DNA of 49,139 nt from Pseudomonas sp. UMAB-08 (GTDB lineage Bacteria > Pseudomonadota > Gammaproteobacteria > Pseudomonadales > Pseudomonadaceae): contig NZ_LT607438.1 of assembly GCF_900095225.1 (NCBI RefSeq), forward strand, positions 1 to 49,139. The letters run 5' to 3'. The notes below the pieces were generated by a model. The model had not been told where the DNA came from. It did no database searches and worked only from the letters and a program-made list of their open reading frames with translations. Each line of letters starts with the position of its first letter. Position 1 is the first letter of the stretch. Shown piece by piece: positions 8,873 through 17,641 of the stretch. Made by a program: the position numbers and the translations under genes.

Positions 8873-9385
8873 ATGCAACTCACCGCAATCGATAGCAAAA
8901 ACAAAAGCCACCCTAACGAGCGCATCGCTTTTATCCAGGCCTGCTGGCACAAGGATATTGTCGATCAGAGCCGTAATGGTTTTGTCGCTGAAATGGCAAA
9001 CCATGGCTACGCCGAGAGCGATATCGATTTCTTCGAAGTCGGCGGCGCGTTTGAAATCCCCCTGCACGCCAAGCTGCTGGCCAAAACCGGACGTTACTCA
9101 GGCATTGTCGCGGCCGGCCTGGTGGTCGACGGCGGTCTTTATCGCCATGAGTTCGTCGCTCAATCGGTTGTCAGTGCGTTGATGCAAGTGCAGCTGGAAA
9201 CGGAAGTCCCGGTATTTTCCGTGGTCCTCACGCCGCATAACTTTCATGCCGGTGACGAACACCAAAAGTTCTTCTTCGAGCATTTCGTACTGAAAGGCGC
9301 AGAAGCAGCAAAAACCTGCGCGGACACCGTGAACAAGTTGCGCAGCCTGCGTCGCGCCGAGCCGCAACAGCGCGTCGCGGTTTAA
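8873..9385 (+). CDS. ribH: 6,7-dimethyl-8-ribityllumazine synthase, RibH2-like paralog
   Basis: 170 residues. It condenses 5-amino-6-ribitylaminouracil with dihydroxybutanone phosphate to form the riboflavin precursor lumazine. Family signatures are RIAFIQACWHKDIVDQS, the FFEVGGAFEIPLHAKLL substrate loop, AAGLVVDGGLYRHEFVAQSVV, and VLTPHNFHAGDEH with the catalytic His. The VDGGLYRHEF and HNFH variants, in place of the usual GATPHFDYV/GVLT pattern, suggest the type II (RibH2, decameric) group known from Brucella. ATG 8873 follows AGGAG. It stands alone behind an FMN riboswitch, apart from the usual rib operon, so it is probably a second copy tuned by flavin level. Confidence 0.88.
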   Translation: MQLTAIDSKNKSHPNERIAFIQACWHKDIVDQSRNGFVAEMANHGYAESDIDFFEVGGAFEIPLHAKLLAKTGRYSGIVAAGLVVDGGLYRHEFVAQSVVSALMQVQLETEVPVFSVVLTPHNFHAGDEHQKFFFEHFVLKGAEAAKTCADTVNKLRSLRRAEPQQRVAV

Positions 9386-9421
9386 TCAGCAGCGCTGTCG
9401 CGCAACAAACTGGGCCTAGTT

Positions 9422-9470
9422 AGGAACTGACTTGTCTGCGAAAAGTAGAGGTCGCAAACAAGTCAGTTAC
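9422..9470. repeat. Inverted repeat, REP-like
   Basis: AACTGACTTGTCTGCGA (9425 onward) faces TCGCAAACAAGTCAGTT with one mismatch. Its left arm differs by about two bases from the arm of the larger inverted repeat at 12271. It lies between convergent ribH and astE and could also act as a terminator. Confidence 0.7.
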
Positions 9471-9483
9471 AGACCATTTGGCT

Positions 9484-10494
9484 TCAAGCCAATTCTTCGC
9501 CATCACTGGGCACAATCAGAATGCCGGCGCGCAAGCCGTTCTTGACCTTGGGGTTAGGGAAGATGATACGTGCGCCCTGCTCTTCAACGACCCAGCGGGT
9601 ATCAGCCAAGTCGTTGGCCAACAGAAAGCCCTGATCCAGTTCCGAAAAATTCTCGACATCAGCGGGCAGATTCAGCTTGAACGCATCGCTGTGCTTGATG
9701 ATTTCCCGGGCCACGCTGAATAGCTGCAAACCGTTGAGCGGCTCGTCTTCAAGCGGCGGCTCGGTGCCCTCGATTATTTGCTTGAGGCGCTTCTCAAGCA
9801 ACTGAAGGTTGACCTGCTGGTTCTGCCCAAACGGCCGCGCCTTACCCAACTCCAGGGTAAAGGACTCGGCGTCCAGTTTGTCGTAGGTATACGCGCTGAA
9901 GACAATCGATGCCTTGTTCTGCAACAACACCGCAGCCATCCCCGCCGCACGCAAACGCGCCAGCTCCAGACGTGAATGCTGACGACCTTCCTTCCATGGA
10001 TACAGCGCGAATTGCTCGATCTTCGAACCACGAATCGCCGTGTGCAGGTCGTAATGCAACCGATAACGATCAGGCAGACTGAAGAAACTGGCCGCCAGAC
10101 GCTCCAGCTCACAGGCCCGTAAAGCCTCGAAGCCGCTGGTCTGTTCATGGCGTCCGTTGAACAGCCGGTTCACATCCTGCTCGATATAACGCTCCCCGCG
10201 ACGCATGGCCTCGGGGTTGCCGAACAGGAACAAAATACGTGCCCGCGGCTTCAGGTCGCCGCGTGCGATGTCACGAATCAATTGGTCCAACAGCTCGATA
10301 GGCGCGGTTTCGTTGCCGTGAATCCCTGCGGACAACAGCAAGTCCATGCCATTGTCCCGGGCTGCGGGCGGGCGGACTTCAAGCGCGCCTTCGCTCATCC
10401 AGCGCATACGCACGCCTTCGACAGTCAGTTGAGTCTTTTCCGCTGGTTCATGACCAGCCAGGGTCAGTTCAAGCAGCTTGCCGAGAGCGAGCAT
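9484..10494 (-). CDS. astE: Succinylglutamate desuccinylase
   Basis: 336 residues; a zinc hydrolase that releases succinate from N-succinylglutamate to give glutamate, the last step of the arginine succinyltransferase pathway. Zinc ligands of the AstE/aspartoacylase fold are seen in GIHGNETAP (His59, Glu62) and in HYDLHTAIRG. The length matches the family (about 330). It is the last gene of the minus-strand ast/aru operon, 33 bases after the small gene at 10528-10815. Confidence 0.95.
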   Translation of the reverse strand: MLALGKLLELTLAGHEPAEKTQLTVEGVRMRWMSEGALEVRPPAARDNGMDLLLSAGIHGNETAPIELLDQLIRDIARGDLKPRARILFLFGNPEAMRRGERYIEQDVNRLFNGRHEQTSGFEALRACELERLAASFFSLPDRYRLHYDLHTAIRGSKIEQFALYPWKEGRQHSRLELARLRAAGMAAVLLQNKASIVFSAYTYDKLDAESFTLELGKARPFGQNQQVNLQLLEKRLKQIIEGTEPPLEDEPLNGLQLFSVAREIIKHSDAFKLNLPADVENFSELDQGFLLANDLADTRWVVEEQGARIIFPNPKVKNGLRAGILIVPSDGEELA

Positions 10495-10527
10495 ACGTCG
10501 TGCTCCTTATTGAGCGGGCGTGGTATT

Positions 10528-10815
10528 TCAGTGATCGTGGGCGCAGTCAGGACCGTGAACGTGCTCTTCATCACCGACGTCTGCCGGTTCCATTTCCAGT
10601 TGCAGGCTGACCAGGTTGGTCGCCAAAGGACGTAACAGCAGGTTAGCGTATTCGGCGTCACCCTCTTCAACATCGACGCCAATCAGCAACTGGCCACGGC
10701 CATCGTGCTGAATCCACAGCTCTTTGCCTTGCCACATGACCGCAACACGGGTGCAAGAGGTCTCCAGCTGGGTGCCGTCGGTGTCTTCAAGGATCAACTG
10801 CAGGGTGTCGCTCAT
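10528..10815 (-). CDS. Small acidic protein with His-rich tail in the ast operon
   Basis: 95 residues, function unknown. The body is a small beta-rich acidic protein (DTLQLILEDTDGTQLETSCTRVAVMW) and the C-terminus ends HVHGPDCAHDH, which looks metal-binding. ATG 10815 is preceded by AGAGCACCCGATT, a weak ribosome binding sequence; the longer open frame to 10860 has no family support. A gene of this kind occurs between aruB and aruE in P. aeruginosa as far as I remember (sometimes labelled topoisomerase II, which nothing in the sequence supports). Its place in the operon suggests co-expression with arginine catabolism. Confidence 0.8.
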   Translation of the reverse strand: MSDTLQLILEDTDGTQLETSCTRVAVMWQGKELWIQHDGRGQLLIGVDVEEGDAEYANLLLRPLATNLVSLQLEMEPADVGDEEHVHGPDCAHDH

Positions 10816-10872
10816 AATCGGGTGCTCTTTAGAGAGGAAAATCGCGCGCCCCGTCTTCAAGGGCGCGTACTT

Positions 10873-12219
10873 TCAATTGATTTGGAAGGGATAAACCGAG
10901 CCCAGTTTAAGGATTTTCGTCAGTTCATCCAGTGCCGCACGGCATTCGAGCAACAATCCGGGATCGGTCAGGTCGGTTTCGCTCATTCGATCGCGGTAGT
11001 GCTTCTCGACCCACTGGGTCAGCGTGTCGTACAAGGGCGCCGTCATGATAACCCCTGGATTGACTGCCGCCAGCTCGGTTTCGTTGAGTGCGACCCGCAG
11101 CCGCAGGCACGCTGGGCCACCACCGTTCTGCATGCTTTGCTTGAGATCGAAGACTTTCACTTCAGCGACCGGGCCATCGTCAGCGATCAATCGCTGCAAA
11201 TACTGCCAGACGCGCTCGTTGCCTCGGCACTCTTCCGGGACGATGAGCAGCATTGAGCCATCGGCACGAGACAGCAATTGGCTGTTGAACAGATAGGAAC
11301 GCACCGCGTCTTCGACCGCGACTTCAGCACGCGGTACGCAGATCGCACGGAAGCGCCCGCCGCGTCGACCCAGCTTGTCGTGAAGTTCAGCCAGCATGTG
11401 TTCAGTATTGAGGAACGCATCTTCGTGATAGAACAGCAGCTCACCGTTGCCCACTGCGATCACGTCGTTGTGAAATACCCCTTGATCGATCACCGCCGGG
11501 TTTTGCTGGGCGAAGACCACACCGTCTTCGCTCAGACCGTGCAAACGCGCAACGGCCTGCGAAGCTTCCAGGGTTTGCCGCGCCGGGTACTTCTGCGGCG
11601 CCGGGTAACGGGTGTCGAATGCACTGCGCCCGAACACGAAAAACTCAACGCCCGCTTGACCATAGTCGTGGCAAAAACGGGTGTGGTTGGCGGCACCCTC
11701 ATCGCCAAATTGCGCCACTGCAGGTAACGCCGCGTGGTGGGCAAAGTGCTGCTGATCAGCGAACATCGCCTTTAATACGCGGGTAGTCGTCGGGTGTTCG
11801 ATGCTGCGGTGGTACTTGCAATTGAGGTTGGCCGCCGTGAAATGCACCCGGCCATCAGCCGTGTCGGCGCTCGGGCTGACCGTGGCAGCGTTAGCCACCC
11901 ACATACTTGAGGCCGAGCAACTGGCGACCAACAACGGCATCGCGTCTTTGGCGGCTTGCTGGATCACTTGCGCGTCGCTGCCACTGAAACCCAAAGAGCG
12001 CAGTGCTGCCACATCCGGGCGCTCCTGCGGGGCCAGCACGCCTTGGGTGAAGCCCATTTCCATCAGGGCTTTCATCTTCGCCAGACCTTGCAACGCCGCT
12101 TCCCTTGGGTTGGAAGACTGCTGGCTGTTGCTCTGGGACGCGACGTTGCCGTAGGACAAACCGCCATAGTTATGGGTCGGCCCCACTAAACCGTCAAAAT
12201 TGACTTCATATGATTTCAT
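10873..12219 (-). CDS. astB: N-succinylarginine dihydrolase
   Basis: 448 residues; hydrolyses N2-succinylarginine to N2-succinylornithine, CO2 and ammonia, the second step of the pathway. Recognised from VNFDGLVGPTHNYGGLSYGN at the N-terminus, the VANAATVSPSADTADGRVHFTAANL region, the HNDVIAVGN motif and the QNGGGPACLRLRV stretch holding the catalytic Cys. Length is standard (about 447). An inverted repeat (12271-12388) separates it from astD upstream. Confidence 0.97.
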   Translation of the reverse strand: MKSYEVNFDGLVGPTHNYGGLSYGNVASQSNSQQSSNPREAALQGLAKMKALMEMGFTQGVLAPQERPDVAALRSLGFSGSDAQVIQQAAKDAMPLLVASCSASSMWVANAATVSPSADTADGRVHFTAANLNCKYHRSIEHPTTTRVLKAMFADQQHFAHHAALPAVAQFGDEGAANHTRFCHDYGQAGVEFFVFGRSAFDTRYPAPQKYPARQTLEASQAVARLHGLSEDGVVFAQQNPAVIDQGVFHNDVIAVGNGELLFYHEDAFLNTEHMLAELHDKLGRRGGRFRAICVPRAEVAVEDAVRSYLFNSQLLSRADGSMLLIVPEECRGNERVWQYLQRLIADDGPVAEVKVFDLKQSMQNGGGPACLRLRVALNETELAAVNPGVIMTAPLYDTLTQWVEKHYRDRMSETDLTDPGLLLECRAALDELTKILKLGSVYPFQIN

Positions 12220-12270
12220 CGGCGAGGCTCCATGGATCTGTTGTTATGGTGTAAGTTCCTGATTTTCTGC

Positions 12271-12388
12271 AGGAGCTGACGTGTCTGCGATAGGCCGGGG
12301 TCGCGCCCGACACGAAGGACCTTCAAGCGAAGGTGAATTCACCATATTTGCGAGCGCTTCGCACTCGATCGCAGACACGTCAGCTCCT
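12271..12388. repeat. Perfect 21-bp inverted repeat pair (REP/MITE-like)
   Basis: Two 21-base arms, 12271-12291 and 12368-12388, are perfect reverse complements around a 76-base centre. The arm starts AGGAGCTGACGTGTCTGCGA, a REP-like Pseudomonas repeat. It fills the astD-astB gap and, as RNA, would form a long hairpin inside the operon transcript. Confidence 0.88.
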
Positions 12389-12403
12389 ACACCGGATCGG
12401 CGC

Positions 12404-13870
12404 TCAGGAAAGTTTTACACCCGGCGTCAAAGTAGCCGGCAAACTGATACGAGGCGCTTCCAGCGAGGCCACCGGGTACGCGCAATAATCGGCTGCGTAA
12501 TACGCACTGGCGCGATGGTTGCCCGAAGCACCCACTCCACCGAACGGCGCACTGCTGGCAGCGCCGGTCAATTGCTTGTTCCAGTTGACGATACCGGCAC
12601 GGCTTTCCAGCCAGAACTGCTCATAACGCTCTTCAGAGTCCGACAACAAACCCGCTGCCAACCCGTATTGGGTGGCATTGGCTTCCGCAATGGCCGCATC
12701 AAAATCAGCATAGCGGATCACTTGCAGCAGTGGCCCGAACAGCTCTTCATCAAGGCGATCAGTGACATCGCTGACATCCAGAATCCCCGGCGTCAGCAAG
12801 GCTGACTGCGCCTGTGGCTGGGTCATTTCCAGCAACGCCACGGCGCCATTGGCCAGCAGATGTTCCTGAGCGTCGAGCAAGGCACGCGCAGCCCCCAAAG
12901 AAATCACCGAACCCATGAAGGGTGCTGGTTGCTGATCGAACGCGCCAACTTCAATAGTGGCGGTGACAGCTACCAGACGCGCAAGCAAGGCATCGCCCCA
13001 CTCGCCTTCAGGCACCAGCAAACGGCGGGCACAGGTACAACGCTGCCCGGCGGAGATGAACGCCGACTGAATCACCGTGTAGACCGCCGCATCAAGGTCT
13101 TCGACCTGATCGACAATCAGCGGGTTATTACCGCCCATTTCCAGGGCCAGGATCTTGTCCGGGCGCCCGGCGAATTGTTGGTGCAACACGTTACCGGTAC
13201 GGCTGGACCCGGTGAAAAACAAACCGTCTATCCCAGGATTGGCCGCCAACGCAACGCCCGTTTCGCGCGCACCTTGCAACAGGTTTAATACACCCGCTGG
13301 CAACCCGGCCTCAATCCAGCACTTGACCGTCAACTCAGCGACTTTGGGTGTCAGCTCGCTGGGTTTGAACAGTACGGCATTGCCCGCCAGCAGCGCCGGA
13401 ACGATATGCCCGTTCGGCAAATGCCCCGGGAAGTTGTAGGGACCAAAGACCGCAACCACGCCGTGAGGCTTATGACGCAGCACAGCGGTGGCGTCGCCCA
13501 ACGGGCCACTTTTTTCGCCGGTGCGCTCACGGTAGCTCTGCACCGAAATAGCGATTTTATTGATCATGCTGGTGACTTCGGTGGCCGACTCCCAGAGCGG
13601 CTTGCCGGTTTCTTCACCGATGCAATGGGACAGTTCGTCCGCGTGGGTTTTCAGGCTCGCGGCAAACGCTTCAAGCACCGCGATTCGCTCGTCCAGCGAG
13701 CGTTTGGCCCAGGCTGGAAATGCCTGACGCGCAGCCTGCACGGCCGCATCGACTTGTACAGCCGTTGCGCCCTGACCGGCCCACACCACGTTCTGAGTGA
13801 CGGGGTTCAACGACTCAAAATGCTCGCCCTGCCCGGCTTGCCAGGCACCTGCGATATAAAGCGTACTCAT
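12404..13870 (-). CDS. astD: N-succinylglutamate 5-semialdehyde dehydrogenase
   Basis: 488 residues, NAD-dependent aldehyde dehydrogenase; oxidises succinylglutamate semialdehyde to succinylglutamate. ALDH motifs appear in order: GPYNFPGHLPNGH, the coenzyme loop FFTGSSRTGNVLH, LEMGGNNPLIV with the general base Glu, and SAGQRCTCARR with the catalytic Cys. The start overlaps the aruG stop by one base, which points to translational coupling. Confidence 0.96.
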   Translation of the reverse strand: MSTLYIAGAWQAGQGEHFESLNPVTQNVVWAGQGATAVQVDAAVQAARQAFPAWAKRSLDERIAVLEAFAASLKTHADELSHCIGEETGKPLWESATEVTSMINKIAISVQSYRERTGEKSGPLGDATAVLRHKPHGVVAVFGPYNFPGHLPNGHIVPALLAGNAVLFKPSELTPKVAELTVKCWIEAGLPAGVLNLLQGARETGVALAANPGIDGLFFTGSSRTGNVLHQQFAGRPDKILALEMGGNNPLIVDQVEDLDAAVYTVIQSAFISAGQRCTCARRLLVPEGEWGDALLARLVAVTATIEVGAFDQQPAPFMGSVISLGAARALLDAQEHLLANGAVALLEMTQPQAQSALLTPGILDVSDVTDRLDEELFGPLLQVIRYADFDAAIAEANATQYGLAAGLLSDSEERYEQFWLESRAGIVNWNKQLTGAASSAPFGGVGASGNHRASAYYAADYCAYPVASLEAPRISLPATLTPGVKLS

Positions 13871-14895
13871 CAGATAGCCTCCCTTGCGGCGGATAAAGGC
13901 ACCGCACGAACTTGATCACCCGCGCTCAATTGCAGACGTTTTGCGGTCATGGGGTCGACAACCAACGTGCCAGCAGCCAACCGTGCAGGTGCGGCGGTGA
14001 TGCGGCAGTCTTCGCGCTTGCGGTTGTGAATCAGGAACGGCGTGGCGTCATCGCCCGGCGTACCGACAGCCAGCACCAGCGCCTGGCTATCGTGCACCGC
14101 ACGGATCTTCGAGGTTTCGCATTCCACGGCGGGGCCGGCGTCAAAAATATCGACATAACCCTGATAGCTGAAGCCTTCGCTTTTCAGCATGGCCAGCGCA
14201 GGCTCAGTGTCGGGGTGTACACGGCCGATGATGTTGCGTGCCTCTTCAGAGAGGAAGCAGGTGTACAGCGGGAACTTGGGCATCAGCTCGGCAATAAACG
14301 CCTTGTTACCCACGCCCGTCAGGTAATCGGCCTGGCTAAATTCCATCTTGAAGAAGTGCCGACCCAGGCTTTCCCAAAACGGTGAATGCCCCGCTGCGTC
14401 GGACATGCCACGCATTTCGGCGATGATCTTGTTGCCGAACAATTTCGGGAACTCGGCGATGAACAGCAATCGCGCCTTGGCCAACAAGCGACCGTTAAGG
14501 CCAGTGCGGGCGTCGCTGCGCAAGAACAGTGAGCACAGCTCCGAGTTTCCGGTCAGATCGTTGGCCAGAAACAGCGTCGGAATCTCACGATAGATCTTCA
14601 ATTCCTGAGACGCGCTGACCGTCAGGCCGACCCGATAGTTGTACCAGGGCTCACGCAGCCCCACAGCACCTGCGATGGCAGAAATCCCCACCACCTGACC
14701 GTCATCGTCTTCAAGGACGAACAGATAGTCCGCGTCGGCGCGCTCGGCCTCGCCGCGAAAGGTTTTCTCGGCCCAGCCGACTCGATGCGCCAGGCGCTCT
14801 TCATTGGCTGGCAGCGTCGTCAGGCCTGGACCTGTGGTGCGCGCCAGCTCGATCAGCTTCGGTAAGTCGCTGCTGCGTACGGGACGAACGATCAT
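13870..14895 (-). CDS. aruG: Arginine N-succinyltransferase, subunit beta (AruG)
   Basis: 341 residues of the AstA family. With AruF it forms the arginine/ornithine N-succinyltransferase that transfers succinyl from succinyl-CoA to arginine, the first step. Family features: MIVRPVRSSDLPKLIELA, YNYRVGLTVSASQELKIYREIPTLFLANDLTGNSELCSLFL, and FLAELMP-like FIAELMPKFPLYT with HPDTEPALAMLKSEGF. It is assigned beta by order (second of the pair). It lies 80 bases after aruF and overlaps astD by one base. Confidence 0.95.
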   Translation of the reverse strand: MIVRPVRSSDLPKLIELARTTGPGLTTLPANEERLAHRVGWAEKTFRGEAERADADYLFVLEDDDGQVVGISAIAGAVGLREPWYNYRVGLTVSASQELKIYREIPTLFLANDLTGNSELCSLFLRSDARTGLNGRLLAKARLLFIAEFPKLFGNKIIAEMRGMSDAAGHSPFWESLGRHFFKMEFSQADYLTGVGNKAFIAELMPKFPLYTCFLSEEARNIIGRVHPDTEPALAMLKSEGFSYQGYVDIFDAGPAVECETSKIRAVHDSQALVLAVGTPGDDATPFLIHNRKREDCRITAAPARLAAGTLVVDPMTAKRLQLSAGDQVRAVPLSAAREAI

Positions 14896-14975
14896 GCTAT
14901 CTCCTCAACCGGACGCCCTCGGGAGCCCGCGAATCTCGCTAAACCTGCAAACCAGACACTGAATGGCCGGATCTG

Positions 14976-15992
14976 TTAAACCGCAACAATGCGTACGCTG
15001 GCACCTTCGCCGACGCCCAGGGCCTCGGCGGCTTCCAGGCTCAGGTTGACCGGTTTGCCCGGCGCCCAATCCAGTTCCAGCAGTACGGCGCGGTAGTCCT
15101 GCAACTGACCATTGGCAACCAGATACAGACGCCCACCCTTGCCCATTTCACCCATCTTCACAGGCACCACTCGGCTTTGGGCAATCGAGCGAATGCCGGA
15201 CACTCGCGCATGCAAGGTCGGACCACCGTCGAAGATGTCGATGTAGTGATCGGTCTCGAAACCCTCACGCATCAGGATGTCGAACGTGACCTGCGCGCGC
15301 GGGTGAACCTGGCCCATGGCCTCTTGCGCGGCATCGGGTAGCAGCGGTACGTAGATCGGGTAATGCGGCATCAGTTCGGCGAGGAATGTCCGGCTTTTCA
15401 GGCCGCACAGGCGCTCGGCCTCGGCATAGTTCAGGTCGAAGAAATTGCGCCCGATGGCATCCCAGAATGGCGAGTCGCCGTGTTCATCGCTATAGCCCAC
15501 GATTTCCGTCACCACCGAATCGGCGAAACGCTCCGGGTGGCTGGCGACAAACAGCAGTCGTCCACGAGAGTTGAGTTCCGACCAGTTTGTACCGACCAAC
15601 TCAGGCACCACATAGAAACTGGTCAGCAGGCTATTGCCGGTCAGGTCGTGACACTGCGACAGCACGTGAATCTTGTTATGGATCTTCAGTTCACGCGACG
15701 CATGAACGAAGGTCTCATTTCGGAAACTGTAGAAGGGCTCGGAATACCCCGCCGAAGCGACGATCCCCGAACAGCCGACCAGCCGCCCGGTTTCGCTGTC
15801 TTCGAGGACAAAGAAATAGCTCTCTTCGCCGTTGAAGCTGACTTCAGCAGCAAACGATGCTTCCGAAGCCGCGATTTTGTCAGTCAAACGGCCGGCATCA
15901 TCCGGCAGGGAAGTGACACCAATCGGGCTGTCTGCAGCCAGACGCTGTACTTCGCCCAGATCAGCCATTTGCGCGGGGCGCATCACCAGCAT
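14976..15992 (-). CDS. aruF: Arginine N-succinyltransferase, subunit alpha (AruF)
   Basis: 338 residues, paralog of the downstream AruG and of enteric AstA. Shared blocks are MLVMRPAQMADLGEVQRLA, SFRNETFVHASRELKIHNKIHVLSQCHDLTGNSLLTSF, GDSPFWDAIGRNFFDL and FLAELMPHYPIYVPLL. Pseudomonas carries two genes where enterics carry one, presumably forming a heteromeric enzyme that also uses ornithine. It is preceded by astC with a 150-base gap holding an imperfect hairpin (GCCGGCC...GGCTAACGCCGG near 16090-16115). Confidence 0.95.
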   Translation of the reverse strand: MLVMRPAQMADLGEVQRLAADSPIGVTSLPDDAGRLTDKIAASEASFAAEVSFNGEESYFFVLEDSETGRLVGCSGIVASAGYSEPFYSFRNETFVHASRELKIHNKIHVLSQCHDLTGNSLLTSFYVVPELVGTNWSELNSRGRLLFVASHPERFADSVVTEIVGYSDEHGDSPFWDAIGRNFFDLNYAEAERLCGLKSRTFLAELMPHYPIYVPLLPDAAQEAMGQVHPRAQVTFDILMREGFETDHYIDIFDGGPTLHARVSGIRSIAQSRVVPVKMGEMGKGGRLYLVANGQLQDYRAVLLELDWAPGKPVNLSLEAAEALGVGEGASVRIVAV

Positions 15993-16142
15993 GGTGCCAC
16001 TCCTTACCAGAAAAACAGGTCGACATCCGCCGACTCAGAAAAAAACACCGCGTGGCCTACAGCCCACCCAGCACGAGAAAGATGCCCGACGCCGGCCTTT
16101 ATGGCTAACGCCGGGGATACAACGTTTTGTATCAAATACTCA

Positions 16143-17363
16143 TCAAGCCTGCGTCAAGGTGGCGATGGCACGCTCGAAACGGTCCAGCCCTTCGTCGATA
16201 TCGGCTTCGGTCACCACCAGACTCGGTGCGAAACGGACAACATCGGGGCCGGCTTGCAGAACCATCACGCCTTCTTTTTCAGCGGCGTTGAAGAAGTCTT
16301 TCGCCTTGCCTTTCCAGGCATCGCTGAGGACGCAACCGAGCAGCAGACCCAGGCCACGCACATGAGTGAATACGCCGTATTGCTCTCCGATGGCTTCAAG
16401 ACGGGTCTTGAACAGTTCGCGCTTGGCTTTCACGCCCGCCAGGGTTTCCGGGGTGTTGACGATATCGATCACCGCTTCGGCCACCGCACACGCCAGCGGG
16501 TTGCCGCCATAGGTGGTGCCGTGGGTGCCGACGGTCAAGTGTTTGGCCAGTGCTTCGGTGGTGAGCATCGCGGCAATCGGGAATCCGCCGCCCAGGCTCT
16601 TGGCGCTGGTGAGGATGTCCGGGGTCACGTCGTAGTGCATGTAGGCGAACAGTTCACCTGTGCGGCCCATGCCGGTCTGCACTTCATCGAACACCAACAA
16701 TGCGTTGTGTTCATCACACAGCTGGCGAGCACCTTGCAGGTACGCCAACTCGGCAGGAATGACGCCACTTTCGCCCTGAACCGGCTCCAGTACCACGGCA
16801 CAGGTCTTGTCGGAAATGGCGGCTTTCAGCGCCTCAAGATCGTTGTACGGAACGTGGGTAATGCCCGTAATTTTCGGACCGAAGCCGTCGGAATACTTCG
16901 ACTGGCCGCCCACGTTCACGGTGAACAACGTGCGACCGTGGAAGCTGTTGATCGCGGCAATGATTTCGTATTTTTCCGTGCCGTACAGATCAAATGCTAC
17001 TCGGCGCGCCAGCTTGAAAGCTGCTTCGTTGGCTTCGGCACCCGAGTTACAGAAGAACGCACGATCGGCGAACGTGGCGTCAACCAGCTTCTTCGCCATA
17101 CGCAGGGCGGGCTCGTTGGTGAACACGTTAGAGACATGCCACAGCTTATTAGCTTGCTCGGTCAAGGCGCTGACCAACGCCGGGTGGGCATGGCCAAGCA
17201 CGTTCACGGCGATCCCGCCGGTAAAATCGACCAGTTCGCGACCCGATTGATCCCAGACTCGGGAACCCGCACCGCGCACGGGGATAAAACCCGCAGGCGC
17301 GTAGTTAGGGACCATCACCTGGTCGAAATCGGTGCGTTGCACCTGAGCATGCTCAACGGACAT
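16143..17363 (-). CDS. astC: Succinylornithine/acetylornithine aminotransferase
   Basis: 406 residues, PLP class III aminotransferase; converts succinylornithine and 2-oxoglutarate to succinylglutamate semialdehyde and glutamate. The protein (AruC) may also serve as N-acetylornithine aminotransferase (ArgD) in arginine synthesis, as reported for P. aeruginosa. Motifs: NSGAEANEAAFKLAR, FHGRTLFTVNVGG, EPVQGESGV, LVFDEVQTGMGRTG, and Schiff-base Lys in TSAKSLGGGFPI. Start ATG 17363 follows AGGAGACTCCG. It is the first gene of the ast operon; ArgR-like half sites lie upstream. Confidence 0.96.
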   Translation of the reverse strand: MSVEHAQVQRTDFDQVMVPNYAPAGFIPVRGAGSRVWDQSGRELVDFTGGIAVNVLGHAHPALVSALTEQANKLWHVSNVFTNEPALRMAKKLVDATFADRAFFCNSGAEANEAAFKLARRVAFDLYGTEKYEIIAAINSFHGRTLFTVNVGGQSKYSDGFGPKITGITHVPYNDLEALKAAISDKTCAVVLEPVQGESGVIPAELAYLQGARQLCDEHNALLVFDEVQTGMGRTGELFAYMHYDVTPDILTSAKSLGGGFPIAAMLTTEALAKHLTVGTHGTTYGGNPLACAVAEAVIDIVNTPETLAGVKAKRELFKTRLEAIGEQYGVFTHVRGLGLLLGCVLSDAWKGKAKDFFNAAEKEGVMVLQAGPDVVRFAPSLVVTEADIDEGLDRFERAIATLTQA

Positions 17364-17441
17364 CGGAGTCTCCTGAAGAGGAACGCCTGCCTGAAACTGG
17401 CAAGCGATGGGAGGATTGTAAGGACTGATTTAGGTCCAGCC

Positions 17442-17457
17442 TTGCCGCCAAGCGACA
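17442..17457 (-). promoter_or_regulatory. ArgR half site, proximal, upstream of astC
   Basis: Minus-strand sequence TGTCGC-TTGGCGGC-AA exactly fits the Pseudomonas ArgR half-site consensus TGTCGC-N8-AA, about 80 bases before the astC start. Activation of the operon by arginine is the expected result. Confidence 0.72.
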
Positions 17458-17492
17458 ACTTGTTACAGCGCTAAACCGTGTTTTTCCGTGGC

Positions 17493-17508
17493 TTTCGGCA
17501 ATGCGACA
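17493..17508 (-). promoter_or_regulatory. ArgR half site, distal, upstream of astC
   Basis: Minus-strand TGTCGC-ATTGCCGA-AA, an exact consensus match, 51 bases upstream of the other half site. Confidence 0.72.
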
Positions 17509-17562
17509 TATAGCGTCGGAAAAAAGCAGTTTAAACGTTTTAAGGGTGTGTCTGACATGCCG

Positions 17563-17626
17563 CCTTCGCGAATGAATTCCCACAGGAGATCTACGCAACG
17601 TGTGGGAGCGAATTCATTCGCGAAGG
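17563..17626. repeat. REP doublet (REPIN-like)
   Basis: Left arm CCTTCGCGAATGAATTCCCACA (17563-17584, given here in part as CCTTCGCGAATGAATTCC) faces TGTGGGAGCGAATTCATTCG with CGAAGG at 17601-17626. The right arm has an extra AGCG block. It lies between argR and astC, at the end of argR. Confidence 0.88.
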
Positions 17627-17641
17627 GGTCATCAGAAAAAA

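Noticed and set aside
15363..17474. 703-codon plus-strand open frame antisense to aruF and astC
   Set aside because: It mirrors GC-rich coding frames on the other strand; no family signature, and both minus-strand genes are clear.
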